Notes: generated by a model not told the origin, from the letters alone. A stretch of 64,000 bases of DNA from Streptomyces galbus (GCF_005280195.1 NZ_SZPR01000007.1:1-64000), one strand, 5' to 3'; counted from the stretch's first letter, positions 52,073 to 60,345 are shown. Translations and numbers: made by a program.

Positions 52073-53011
52073 ATGAGCACCGACTCCCGTCTGCGCACGT
52101 TCGGTTCCCGCGAGGTCGGCCCGGGCCGGCCCGTCTACATCTGCGGCGAGATCGGCATCAACCACAACGGTGAGCTGGAGAACGCCTTCAAGCTGATCGA
52201 CGTGGCCGCCGAAGCCGGCTGCGACGCCGTGAAGTTCCAGAAGCGCACCCCCGAGATCTGCACCCCGCGCGACCAGTGGGACATCGAGCGCGACACCCCC
52301 TGGGGCCGGATGACGTACATCGACTACCGCCACCGCGTGGAGTTCGGCGAGGACGAGTACCGGCAGATCGACGCGTACTGCAAGGAGAAGGGCATCGCCT
52401 GGTTCGCCTCCCCGTGGGACACCGAGGCCGTGGCCTTCCTGGAGAAGTTCGACGTGCCGGCCCACAAGGTCGCCTCCGCCTCCCTCACCGACGACGAGCT
52501 GCTGCGCGCCCTGCGCGCCACCGGCCGCACCGTCATCCTGTCCACCGGCATGTCCACCCCGAAGCAGATCCGCCACGCGGTGGAGGTCCTCGGCAGCGAC
52601 AACATCCTGATGTGCCACGCCACCTCGACCTACCCGGCGAAGGCCGAGGAGCTCAACCTCCGCGTGATCAACACGCTGGAGAAGGAGTACCCGAACGTCC
52701 CGATCGGCTACTCCGGCCACGAGACCGGCCTGCAGACCACGCTGGCCGCGGTCGCCCTCGGCGCCGCCTTCGTCGAGCGCCACATCACCCTGGACCGCGC
52801 CATGTGGGGCTCGGACCAGGCCGCCTCCGTCGAACCCCAGGGCCTGACCCGCCTGGTGCGCGACATCCGCACCATCGAGGCGTCCCTCGGGGACGGCGTG
52901 AAGAAGGTCTACGAGTCCGAGCTGGGCCCGATGAAGAAGCTGCGCCGGGTCAGCGGCGTGGTCGCCGAGGCGGAGATCGCGGCCGCGGCGGGCGAGCCCC
53001 TGACGGTCTGA
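52073..53011 (+). CDS. neuB: NeuB-family nonulosonate (Neu5Ac/Kdn-9-P type) synthase
   Basis: TIM-barrel synthase of 312 aa condensing PEP with a hexose (ManNAc, or mannose-6-P for Kdn-9-P). Visible motifs: YICGEIGINHNGELENAFKL, CDAVKFQKRTPE, WFASPWDTEAVAFLEKFDVP, LSTGMSTPKQI, HATSTYPAKAEELNLRVI, IGYSGHETG and FVERHITLDRAMWGSDQAAS. The protein stops near GEPLTV and lacks the antifreeze-like SAF domain of about 60 residues that caps the active site in typical NeuB. No UDP-GlcNAc 2-epimerase (neuC) is nearby. Both points favour a Kdn-type substrate (inference). Confidence 0.92.
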   Translation: MSTDSRLRTFGSREVGPGRPVYICGEIGINHNGELENAFKLIDVAAEAGCDAVKFQKRTPEICTPRDQWDIERDTPWGRMTYIDYRHRVEFGEDEYRQIDAYCKEKGIAWFASPWDTEAVAFLEKFDVPAHKVASASLTDDELLRALRATGRTVILSTGMSTPKQIRHAVEVLGSDNILMCHATSTYPAKAEELNLRVINTLEKEYPNVPIGYSGHETGLQTTLAAVALGAAFVERHITLDRAMWGSDQAASVEPQGLTRLVRDIRTIEASLGDGVKKVYESELGPMKKLRRVSGVVAEAEIAAAAGEPLTV

Positions 53012-53067
53012 CCCCGGCCGCCGATCCGCACCCCGACAGCACCCCACGACGGGATGGTCGTACGAGG

Positions 53068-54153
53068 ATGAGACCCCGCGCCGGGAACACCGGCACCCCC
53101 CACACCCTCGCCTTCGTCGAGAGTCCGGTACAGCTCCTGAACGTGCTGGAGTGGGCCCACGCCCAGGGCCCGCACCCCCGCGAGGAGCCCGGCGCGGGAT
53201 TCACCCTGGTCGTGCTGTCGCCGACCGACCCGATGACCCGCGGCCAGTTGCGCCGGATGGCCGAGCTGGCCCGCGAGGAGGGCCACGCGGTGCGCTGGGA
53301 GGAGGCGCGCGGCGGCGCGTCCGCGCCCTTCCGCACCGTCGGCGCCCTGACCGGCCTGCTGCGGCGGGCCGACCGGGTCGTCATGGGGGACCCGTTCTCC
53401 CGCTACGTCCAGCTCCTGCTGACGATCACCCGGGCCCGGTCCCTGGTGGTCGTCGACGACGGCACCGCCACGATGGAGTTCGTGGCCCAACTGGCGCGCG
53501 GCGAGCGCCTGGTGCGCTGGCACCGCAAGGGCGGCCGGCCCGCCCCGCGCGACCTGCTCTTCGCCCCGGTGTCGGCCCGGGCACGCCGCCGGCTGTCCCC
53601 GGCCGGGGAGCGGACGGTGGAGGTGTTCTCCGCCATGCCGATCGAGGAGCGGCCCGAGGGCGTCACGGTCACCGCCAACGCCTTCGCCTGGACCCGTGCG
53701 CGCTTCGGCCCGCCGCACCTGATCGACGGCGCCGACCTGGTCGGCACCTCGCTGGTGGAGACCGGCGTGGTGGACGGCGAGCGCTATCTGGAGGCCGTCC
53801 GCACCCTGGCCAAGGCGCACGGGGTGCACCGCTACTTCGCCCACCGGCGCGAGAGCGCCGACAAGCTGCACCGGCTGGCCGTGGAGACGGGCCTGGAGAT
53901 CGTCCGGCCCGAGCTGCCCCTGGAACTGATCGCCCGCCGCGGCCCGGTCGGCCGCACCGTCCTCAGCTTCCCCTCCACGGTCGTGCACACCCTGCCGCTG
54001 GCCCTGGCCGGCACCCAGGTGCGCATAGCCGTCTGCGACATCGACCCCGGCTGGCTCACCGACCGCGCCTCCCCGCGCGCCCAGGGCTTCCTCTCGGGCG
54101 TCACCACCACGGCCCGCGACGTCCACCGGCTGGCGGCGGTGACCCCGGCCTAG
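53068..54153 (+). CDS. Putative GT52-like sialyl/Kdn-transferase
   Basis: Protein of 361 aa resembling GT52-type sialyltransferases. The N terminus TLAFVESPVQLLNVLEWAHA matches their P-x-Q-LLN start. RADRVVMGDPFSRYVQLLLT and LVVVDDGTATMEFVAQLARG correspond to the DDG-type motif. HRYFAHRRESADKLHRLAVE and VLSFPSTVVHTLPLALAGTQ match the His and Ser/Thr nucleotide-binding region. Last gene of the cluster, 56 bp after neuB; it probably uses the CMP-sugar made by its neighbours. The start at ATG 53068 has only a short AGG spacing, so it is uncertain. Confidence 0.75.
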   Translation: MRPRAGNTGTPHTLAFVESPVQLLNVLEWAHAQGPHPREEPGAGFTLVVLSPTDPMTRGQLRRMAELAREEGHAVRWEEARGGASAPFRTVGALTGLLRRADRVVMGDPFSRYVQLLLTITRARSLVVVDDGTATMEFVAQLARGERLVRWHRKGGRPAPRDLLFAPVSARARRRLSPAGERTVEVFSAMPIEERPEGVTVTANAFAWTRARFGPPHLIDGADLVGTSLVETGVVDGERYLEAVRTLAKAHGVHRYFAHRRESADKLHRLAVETGLEIVRPELPLELIARRGPVGRTVLSFPSTVVHTLPLALAGTQVRIAVCDIDPGWLTDRASPRAQGFLSGVTTTARDVHRLAAVTPA

Positions 54154-54267
54154 GGGCTGTCCCGTCAACCGGGGCGGGGCCCCTTACCTCCCGGGTAATC
54201 GCACCGTCCGCCCCGGCGCCGGTACGTTCGACGCGTCGCCCCAGCAGACGTGCCGAAGGAGCCGGAG

Positions 54268-54606
54268 ATGACCGCCTACGCCTTTGCCCACCTGCACCAC
54301 AGCGCCCTGCACCCGGACGTCGTCGAGTACATCGACCGCATCCAGGACACGCTGGACCCCTTCCGGGGGCGGTTCCTGCTGCACGGCCCGCCGGCCGAGG
54401 TGGTGGAGGGCAGCTTCGAGGGCAACCTCGTGCTGATCGCGTTCCCCGGCCTCGCGGAGGCCCGCGCCTGGTACGCGTCCCCCGCCTACCGGGAGATCCT
54501 GCACCTGCGCACGGACCACATCGCCGGGGACATCGTCCTCGCGGAGGGCGTGGCGCCCGGCTACGACCCCCGCGCGACGGCGGCCACGCTGCGGGCGGCC
54601 CTCTGA
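54268..54606 (+). CDS. DUF1330 family protein
   Basis: Ferredoxin-fold protein of 112 aa in the dimeric alpha/beta-barrel superfamily. Landmarks: EYIDRIQDTLDPFRGRFLLH, VVEGSFEGNLVLIAFPGLAE, ARAWYASPAYREILHLRTDH. The central Trp-Tyr-x-S-x2-Y is the DUF1330 hallmark. Function is unknown. ATG at 54268 lies 3 nt after GGAG. Probably monocistronic. Confidence 0.88.
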   Translation: MTAYAFAHLHHSALHPDVVEYIDRIQDTLDPFRGRFLLHGPPAEVVEGSFEGNLVLIAFPGLAEARAWYASPAYREILHLRTDHIAGDIVLAEGVAPGYDPRATAATLRAAL

Positions 54607-54640
54607 CCCCTGCCGTCGGGCCGCCCGCGTTCCGCGGTGT

Positions 54641-55885
54641 CTATGCGGTGCGCGTGCGGGCGTCCAGCAGGACCGCCGCCGTGAACAGCTCCACGCCCAC
54701 CTGGATCGCCGACTCGTCCGCGTCGAAGTCGCCCTGGTGCAGGTCACGGACCGTGCGCTCGCCCGGGGGGCGCACGCCGAGGCGGGCCATGGCGCCGGGG
54801 ACGTGCTCCAGGTACCAGGAGAAGTCCTCGCCGCCGAGGCTCTGCTCGGTGCTCTCCACGGAGTCGGCGCCCCGGCGGGCGGTCATCGCGCTGTCGAGCA
54901 GGTCGACGACCTCGGCGTCGTTGACGACCGGCGGCACGCCCCGCACGTAGTTGATCTCGGACTTGGCGCGGTGCAGGTTGGCCACCTCGTCGATCGCCGC
55001 GACCACCATGTCGGGCGCCAGCCGCCACGCGTCGATGTCCAGGCAGCGCACCGTGCCGGACAGCTCGGCGTGCTGCGGGATGACGTTCGGCGCGTGACCG
55101 CAGTCGATCCGGCCCCAGGTGACCGCCAGCCCCGCGCGCGTGTCGACGCGCCGGCCGACCAGCGCCGGGACGTCGGTGACCACCCGGGCCGCCGCGGTCA
55201 CCAGGTCGGTCGTCAGGTGCGGGCGGGCGGTGTGGCCGCCGGGCCCCTCCAGGGAGATCTCGAGCCGGTCGCACGCCGAGGTGATCGGCCCGACCCTCAG
55301 CCCGATCCGGCCGGCGTCCACCCGCGGGTCGCAGTGCACGGCGATGATCCGCCCCACCCCGTCCAGCGCGCCGCACGCGATCGCGTCGGCCGCGCCGCCG
55401 GGCAGCACCTCCTCGGCGGGCTGGAAAATCAGCCGCACCGGACGCGGCAGCAGCCCGTCGCGGTACAGCTCGGCCATGACCAGGCCGGCGCCGAGGACCA
55501 CGGTGGTGTGCACGTCGTGGCCGCAGGCGTGCGCGCGGTCGGGCACCGTGGAGCGGTACGCGCAGTCGCTCTTGGTGTCCGGGATGGGCAGCGCGTCGAT
55601 GTCCGCGCGCAGCGCCATCACGGAGCCGGTGGCCGGGTCGACGTCACCGATGTCACAGATCAGCCCGGTGCCCCCGCTCAGCACCCGCGGTCGCAGGCCC
55701 GCCTTCTCCAGGCGTGCCTTGATCGCGGCCGTCGTGCGGAACTCCTGGTTGCCCAGCTCGGGGTGCATGTGCAGGTCGCGGCGGAAGGCGACGAGCTCGG
55801 CGCGCAGGGCCTCCGGAAGGGCGCCGGGGAGCGGCGCGTGTGCGTGCCCGGCGGTGACGGGATCGGCCTCGGACTCTCGGGACAT
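54641..55885 (-). CDS. M20 family metallo-amidohydrolase
   Basis: Zinc-dependent N-acyl-amino-acid or related amidohydrolase of 414 aa. Metal and catalytic segments: RRDLHMHPELGNQEFRTT, ALRADIDALPIPDTK, DRAHACGHDVHTTVVLGAG, LIFQPAEEVLPGGA and the C-terminal SLGGEDFSWYLEHVPGAMAR. The lid/dimer domain lies at about residues 200-320 (GPGGHTARPHLTTDLVTAAA). ATG at 55885 is preceded by AAAGGGTG; a GTG four codons earlier is too close to that site. No linked transporter or regulator. Confidence 0.92.
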   Translation of the reverse strand: MSRESEADPVTAGHAHAPLPGALPEALRAELVAFRRDLHMHPELGNQEFRTTAAIKARLEKAGLRPRVLSGGTGLICDIGDVDPATGSVMALRADIDALPIPDTKSDCAYRSTVPDRAHACGHDVHTTVVLGAGLVMAELYRDGLLPRPVRLIFQPAEEVLPGGAADAIACGALDGVGRIIAVHCDPRVDAGRIGLRVGPITSACDRLEISLEGPGGHTARPHLTTDLVTAAARVVTDVPALVGRRVDTRAGLAVTWGRIDCGHAPNVIPQHAELSGTVRCLDIDAWRLAPDMVVAAIDEVANLHRAKSEINYVRGVPPVVNDAEVVDLLDSAMTARRGADSVESTEQSLGGEDFSWYLEHVPGAMARLGVRPPGERTVRDLHQGDFDADESAIQVGVELFTAAVLLDARTRTA

Positions 55886-56090
55886 CAGTTGCTTCACCCT
55901 TTGAAGGGTAGGACGCCGGGGCGGTCAACCGACCCACGATCACCAAACTTCAACCCGTCAGGGGAAGAAAGATTGGCCGCGCGGCGCATGGCGGTCGTTT
56001 CGGGTGGGTAAACTCGCCCGTCCTCCGGCCGAGCCGATCATGGGCTCCACCCGTCGTTCCTCTGGCTGTTCCCTCCTCTGTCCTCGCTTG

Positions 56091-56130
56091 ACGTCGTCTG
56101 TCGTCGTCTGTCTTCGTCGGTCCTCCTCTT
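56091..56130. repeat. Imperfect 10-bp tandem repeat
   Basis: Units ACGTCGTCTG, TCGTCGTCTG, TCTTCGTCGG and a degenerate TCCTCCTCTT, one full helical turn apart. Confidence 0.6.
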
Positions 56131-56201
56131 CCACGGATACCACGCGTCGCCACAGAACCGCTGGACTTGTCCACCCAGCGGAACCGCCACCGCCGCGCGA
56201 G

Positions 56202-56207
56202 TAGAGT
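56202..56207 (+). promoter_or_regulatory. -10 box TAGAGT of a likely leaderless mRNA
   Basis: Eight nt before the GTG at 56216. GGAACC lies 16 nt upstream of the box. No ribosome site. Confidence 0.45.
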
Positions 56208-56215
56208 CCGCTCCC

Positions 56216-56911
56216 GTGACGGACTCCGACGCAGGGACCACGACCACGCGGACGGACCTGGCGGACGCCCTGCGGGCCGCCCGGGACTCGTACGACACGA
56301 TCGCCGAGGACTACACCGAGGAGCACCCGGACGGCCTGGGCGACGGCCCGCTGTACGGCGCGCTGCTCACCGCCTTCGCCGACCTGGTGAAGGAGGCGGG
56401 CGGCGGGCCGGTGGCCGACATCGGCAGCGGACCGGGGTACGTCACCGCCCGGCTGCACGCCCTCGGGGTGCCGGTCTTCGGCGTGGACGTCTCGCCCCGC
56501 ATGGTCGCGCTGGCCCGCCGCGCCCACCCCCACCTGCGCTTCCACGTGGGTTCCATGACCGCACTCGACCTGCCGGACGCCACGCTCGGCGGGATCACCG
56601 CGCTGTACTCGATCATCCACGTGCCGGACGAGCACCTGCCGGCCGTCTTCGCCGGGTTCCGCCGCGTGCTGGCCCCGGGCGGCCAGGTGATGCTCCTCTT
56701 CCAGTTCGAGGAGGACACCGACGGACGGCACCTGGCCGAGCGCTACGGCCGGCCGGTCGACCTGCGCTACCACTGGCGCACCCCGGACACCGTGGCCGGC
56801 CTCCTGACCGACGCGGGCCTGGAGGTGCGCGCCCGCGCCGTCCTCGCCGCGGAGGGACCGTCCCGGCTGCGGATGCCCAGGGGCTACGTCCTGGCCCGCC
56901 GGCCCGCGTAG
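56216..56911 (+). CDS. Class I SAM-dependent methyltransferase
   Basis: Methyltransferase of 231 aa. Motif I is VADIGSGPGYVTARLHALGV with the acidic end of strand 2 at GVDVSPRMVALARR. The core continues MTALDLPDATLGGITALYSI and FRRVLAPGGQVMLLFQFEED. The N-terminal SYDTIAEDYTEEHPDG helix is typical of small-molecule methyltransferases. The acceptor is unknown. Confidence 0.9.
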   Translation: MTDSDAGTTTTRTDLADALRAARDSYDTIAEDYTEEHPDGLGDGPLYGALLTAFADLVKEAGGGPVADIGSGPGYVTARLHALGVPVFGVDVSPRMVALARRAHPHLRFHVGSMTALDLPDATLGGITALYSIIHVPDEHLPAVFAGFRRVLAPGGQVMLLFQFEEDTDGRHLAERYGRPVDLRYHWRTPDTVAGLLTDAGLEVRARAVLAAEGPSRLRMPRGYVLARRPA

Positions 56912-56914
56912 GGC

Positions 56915-56942
56915 GGGGCCGGCACCCGCGGGCGCCGGCCCC
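56915..56942. terminator. Hairpin between convergent genes
   Basis: 9-bp GC stem (56915-56923 with 56934-56942) and a 10-nt loop, between the methyltransferase and AhpD-like genes. Confidence 0.6.
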
Positions 56943-56962
56943 TCCGTCCCACGACCCGTCGG

Positions 56963-57436
56963 TCAGCCGAACATGCCCGGCTGGTAGTCCCCGGCCGGCT
57001 GCTGGTTGATCACGTTGACCCGGTTGTAGGCGTTGATGATGGCGATCAGCGAGATCAGCGCGGCGAGCTGCTCCTCGTCGTAGTGCTTGGCCGCGTTCTG
57101 CCACACCGCGTCGGGCACGCCGCCGGCCGCGTCGGCGATCCGGGTGCCCTCCTCGGTCAGCTCCAGGGCGGCCCGCTCGGCCTCCGTGAACACCGTGGCC
57201 TCGCGCCAGGCGGCGACCAGGTGCAGGCGCTGCGCGCTCTCCCCGGCGTGCGCGGCGTCCTTGGTGTGCATGTCGGTGCAGAAGCCGCAGCCGTTGATCT
57301 GGCTCGCGCGGATCTTCACCAGCTCCTGCGTCGCGGCGGGCAGGGTCGACTCCGAGAGGGCCTTGCCCGCGGCGTTGATGTGCTTGAAGACCTTGCCGGA
57401 GACAGGGTTGGTGAAGAGGTTCAGCCGGGCTTCCAT
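56963..57436 (-). CDS. Carboxymuconolactone decarboxylase / AhpD-like alkylhydroperoxidase family protein
   Basis: AhpD-fold protein of 157 aa, predicted peroxidase/thiol protein. The redox motif is NGCGFCTDMHTKDA (C-x2-C-x3-H), preceded by TQELVKIRASQI. The helical bundle continues LALISLIAIINAYNRVNVIN. The ATG at 57436 starts MEARLNLFTNPVSGKVFKHI. Likely a stand-alone antioxidant protein. Confidence 0.92.
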   Translation of the reverse strand: MEARLNLFTNPVSGKVFKHINAAGKALSESTLPAATQELVKIRASQINGCGFCTDMHTKDAAHAGESAQRLHLVAAWREATVFTEAERAALELTEEGTRIADAAGGVPDAVWQNAAKHYDEEQLAALISLIAIINAYNRVNVINQQPAGDYQPGMFG

Positions 57437-57769
57437 GAGAACTCCTCTGCCGTGGTGGCGGGTTGTACTTCTCTGACGGAACGGCCCGGGCGGATGTGAC
57501 AGCCCTGGGTGTGACCTGCGTCTCAGCCCGCGCGGAGAGGGAGCGCGCGCCCGGTGTGCCCCGCTTCGCCCCCTGTCGACACCCGCCCGTAACCGCGGGG
57601 GGCCGCCCGTAACCCGGGGGCGGCACGAATCGGTAACGGCCGCGAGGAACCCCGTTCCGCTCCCCTTCTACGCGCGTTACTGTGCGCCGGAAATCGCCGC
57701 CGTGGGCGGTCGATCGGGGATGCGGGCCGGCGCAGGCGGCGGTGCCGCGGGGACGAAGGGGTGCTTGTC
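57437..57769 (+). other. Intergenic region upstream of the first BMP lipoprotein gene
   Basis: 333 bp between divergent genes. It contains the shared TCTACGCGCGTTAC element at 57667-57680 and otherwise C/G-rich sequence with no supported gene. Confidence 0.5.
57667..57680 (+). promoter_or_regulatory. Shared element TCTACGCGCGTTAC (copy 1)
   Basis: Identical 14 bases recur at 59031-59044, and the core CTACGCGCGT recurs at 60334 ahead of the transporter ATPase. The TTACTGT at its end could be a -10 box, so the element may be an operator overlapping the promoter. Confidence 0.55.
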
Positions 57770-58843
57770 ATGCGTCTGATCTCTCGGGGGAGCAGGGTCT
57801 CCCAGGCAGCGGTGGCCGTCGCGGTCGTCGCGCTCGCGGCCGCCGGGTGCGGCGAGTCCAGCACCGGCTCCAAGGGCGGGGACAAGGAGTCGGCCGGCGG
57901 CTACACCGGCAAGGGCATCGGCCTGGCGTACGACATCGGCGGCAAGGGCGACCAGTCCTTCAACGACGCGGCGTACGCCGGATTCCAGAAGGCCGAGAAG
58001 GAGTTCGGCCTCGGCGGCCGGGACGTCGAGCCGCAGGACGGCGAGTCCGACGCGGACAAGGTGCAGCGCCTGACCCAGCTCGCCCAGGCCGGCTACAACC
58101 CGGTGATCGGCGTCGGCTACATCTACGCGCCGGCCGTGAAGACGGTGGCCGCCAAGTTCCCGAAGACCACCTTCGGGATCATCGACGACGAGACCGTCCA
58201 GGCGAAGAACGTCGCCGACCTGGTCTTCCACGAGGAGCAGGCGTCCTACCTCGCCGGTGTGGCCGCCGCCAAGGCGTCGAAGAAGGCGCACATCGGCTTC
58301 GTCGGCGGTGTGGACATCCCGCTGATCCACAAGTTCGAGGCCGGCTACGTCCAGGGCGCCAAGTCGGTGAACCCGAACATCAAGATCGAGTCGCAGTACC
58401 TCACCGAGACCCCGGCCGAGGGCGGCTTCTCCAGCCCGGACAAGGGCAAGGAGGGGGCCAGCGGCCAGATCGAGAAGGGCGTCGACGTGATCTACCACGC
58501 GGCCGGCCTGTCCGGTCAGGGTGTGATCTCCGAGGGCGCGGCCAAGGGGATCTGGGTCATCGGCGTCGACTCCGACCAGTACGCCCAGAGCTCGCTGGCC
58601 GCGTACAAGGACCACATCCTCGGCTCGGCCCTGAAGAACGTCGGCGGCGCGGTCTACGACCTGGTCAAGTCGGTCCACGAGGGCAAGCCGCTGAGCGGCG
58701 TGGTCCGCGGCAGCCTCTCCAACGACGGCGTCGGGTTCGCCGACTCCAACCCGAAGTACAAGGCGATGACCGACGTGGTCGACGCGGTGGACAAGGCCAA
58801 GCAGGACATCACCTCCGGCAAGGTCACCGTCAAGACCCAGTGA
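57770..58843 (+). CDS. BMP family nucleoside-type ABC transporter lipoprotein (copy 1)
   Basis: Substrate-binding lipoprotein of 357 aa, PnrA/BmpA family, which bind purine nucleosides. The signal peptide ends in the lipobox AAAGCGES, the Cys being lipidated. The binding fold starts GIGLAYDIGGKGDQSFNDAA and continues DGESDADKVQRLTQLAQAGY, GVGYIYAPAV, VADLVFHEEQASYLAGVAAA and AAGLSGQGVISEGAAKGIWV. ATG at 57770 has AAGGGG 8 nt upstream. Followed by a hairpin terminator, so it is made apart from its close paralogue at 59099. Confidence 0.93.
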   Translation: MRLISRGSRVSQAAVAVAVVALAAAGCGESSTGSKGGDKESAGGYTGKGIGLAYDIGGKGDQSFNDAAYAGFQKAEKEFGLGGRDVEPQDGESDADKVQRLTQLAQAGYNPVIGVGYIYAPAVKTVAAKFPKTTFGIIDDETVQAKNVADLVFHEEQASYLAGVAAAKASKKAHIGFVGGVDIPLIHKFEAGYVQGAKSVNPNIKIESQYLTETPAEGGFSSPDKGKEGASGQIEKGVDVIYHAAGLSGQGVISEGAAKGIWVIGVDSDQYAQSSLAAYKDHILGSALKNVGGAVYDLVKSVHEGKPLSGVVRGSLSNDGVGFADSNPKYKAMTDVVDAVDKAKQDITSGKVTVKTQ

Positions 58844-58926
58844 TCATTCACCGCTCCGGGCCCCGGACGGATCGAAAGGTCTGACTTTTCCGGGGCTCCT
58901 AGGCCCTCCGGGCCCTTTGCGATCCC

Positions 58927-58955
58927 TGCGCCCCTTGCCTCCCGCAAGGGGCGCA
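58927..58955. terminator. Hairpin terminator after BMP copy 1
   Basis: 12-bp perfect stem, arms 58927-58938 and 58944-58955, with a 5-nt loop. Confidence 0.75.
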
Positions 58956-59030
58956 TTGCTGTCCGTAGTCTGGCGGCGAAATGCGGCCACAGCTCGATAA
59001 CGGACCGGACAGAAGGGTTTTTCCGTCTGG

Positions 59031-59044
59031 TCTACGCGCGTTAC
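59031..59044 (+). promoter_or_regulatory. Shared element TCTACGCGCGTTAC (copy 2)
   Basis: Same 14 bases as at 57667, followed by a similar CTGCGGCGG tail, 54 nt before the start at 59099. Confidence 0.55.
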
Positions 59045-59098
59045 GCTGCGGCGGAACCAGCGCCTGGTATGGGCGCTTGCACAAAGGAGTCTCGTTCC

Positions 59099-60148
59099 AT
59101 GCGCCGGGTGTCCCGTATCGCGGTTGCGGGTGTTGCTACCGCAGCCCTCGCCGTGACGGTTTCCGCTTGCGGAAGCTCGTCCACGTCGTCCTCCTCCAGC
59201 AGCAGTGACAAGAACCTGGGCCTCGCGCTGGCGTACGACGTCGGCGGCAAGGGCGACCAGTCCTTCAACGACGCGGCCACCGCCGGCCTGGACAAGGCCG
59301 ACAAGGAGTTCGGCTACAAGTCCACCGCGGTCGAGCCGCAGGACGGCGAGTCCGACGCGGACAAGACGCAGCGCCTGGAGACCCTCGCCAAGCAGGGCTA
59401 CAACCCGGTGATCGGCGTCGGCTTCGCGTACGCGCCGGCCGTCAAGGAGGTCGCGGCCAAGTTCCCGAAGACCACCTTCGGCATCGTCGACGACAACTCC
59501 TTCCAGGCGAAGAACGTCGCCAACCTCGTCTTCCACGAGGAGCAGGCGTCCTACCTCGCGGGCGTCGCCGCCGCCAAGGCCACCAAGACCAACGTCGTCG
59601 GCTTCATCGGCGGCGTGGACGTGCCCCTGATCCACAAGTTCGAGGCCGGCTTCAAGCAGGGCGTCGCGGACACCAAGAAGGGCGTCACGGTCAAGTCGCA
59701 GTACCTGACCGAGACCGCCGCCGAGGGCGGCTTCTCCAGCCCCGACAAGGGCGAGAGCGCCGCCGACGGCCAGATCGACGCCCACGCGGACGTCCTCTAC
59801 GCCGCCGCCGGCCTGTCCGGCCAGGGCGTGATCAAGGCCGCCGCGGCGCACAAGGTGTGGGCGATCGGCGTCGACTCCGACCAGTACAAGCAGGACGCGC
59901 TGGCCAAGTACAAGGCCTCGATCCTCACCTCGGCCATGAAGAACGTCGAGGGCGCGGTCTACGGCCTGGCCAAGTCCGTCCACGACGGCAAGCCGGAGAC
60001 CGGTGAGATCCGCGGCAGCCTGGCCAACGGCGGCGTGAGCCTGTCGGACTCGAACCCGGCGTTCGCCAACGACAAGGCGGTCCAGGACGCCGTGAAGAAG
60101 GCCGAGGAAGGCATCAAGAACGGCTCCATCACCGTCAAGACCTCCTGA
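59099..60148 (+). CDS. BMP family nucleoside-type ABC transporter lipoprotein (copy 2)
   Basis: Lipoprotein of 349 aa, close paralogue of copy 1 with the same sequence landmarks (LALAYDVGGKGDQSFNDAAT, DGESDADKTQRLETLAKQGY, VFHEEQASYLAGVAAAKA). The lipobox is VSACGSS, followed by a Ser-rich linker. ATG at 59099 has AAAGGAGTC upstream. It probably delivers a related nucleoside to the permease encoded just downstream. It ends 268 bp before the ATPase gene with a terminator in between. Confidence 0.94.
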   Translation: MRRVSRIAVAGVATAALAVTVSACGSSSTSSSSSSSDKNLGLALAYDVGGKGDQSFNDAATAGLDKADKEFGYKSTAVEPQDGESDADKTQRLETLAKQGYNPVIGVGFAYAPAVKEVAAKFPKTTFGIVDDNSFQAKNVANLVFHEEQASYLAGVAAAKATKTNVVGFIGGVDVPLIHKFEAGFKQGVADTKKGVTVKSQYLTETAAEGGFSSPDKGESAADGQIDAHADVLYAAAGLSGQGVIKAAAAHKVWAIGVDSDQYKQDALAKYKASILTSAMKNVEGAVYGLAKSVHDGKPETGEIRGSLANGGVSLSDSNPAFANDKAVQDAVKKAEEGIKNGSITVKTS

Positions 60149-60191
60149 GCCGGCGCGGCCCCGGAGGCCGTACGGACCATGGCCAAAAGGG

Positions 60192-60207
60192 CGCTGTCAT
60201 GACAGCG
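60192..60207. promoter_or_regulatory. 16-bp perfect palindrome
   Basis: CGCTGTCATGACAGCG between the BMP copy 2 gene and the ABC operon. Without a loop it is more like an operator than a terminator. Confidence 0.4.
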
Positions 60208-60218
60208 TTACGGCCACG

Positions 60219-60258
60219 GAACGGGGCGCGCGGAGGATGGCCTCCCCGCGCCCCGTTC
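60219..60258. terminator. Hairpin terminator after BMP copy 2
   Basis: 12-bp stem GAACGGGGCGCG paired with 60247-60258, extended by GGAGG/CCTCC past a one-base bulge, with a 4-nt loop. Confidence 0.75.
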
Positions 60259-60333
60259 GCGCGGCACAATGCTCGGAACGGATCAGACTGGAAGCAGTGC
60301 GATCAGGTCCGGGCACTATTTAAAGCAGGGGCG

Positions 60334-60345
60334 CTACGCGCGTAG
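60334..60345. promoter_or_regulatory. Palindromic element CTACGCGCGTAG (copy 3)
   Basis: Perfect 12-bp palindrome sharing CTACGCGCGT with copies 1 and 2, just upstream of the transporter ATPase. A TATTTAA stretch lies 11-17 bp to its left. Confidence 0.55.

Larger units (their letters stand above)
55886..56215. other. Divergent intergenic region
   Basis: 330 bp between the amidohydrolase and methyltransferase starts, AT/pyrimidine-richer than its surroundings. It contains a 10-bp imperfect tandem repeat (56091-56130) and a -10 box for the right-hand gene. No gene is supported. Confidence 0.5.
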
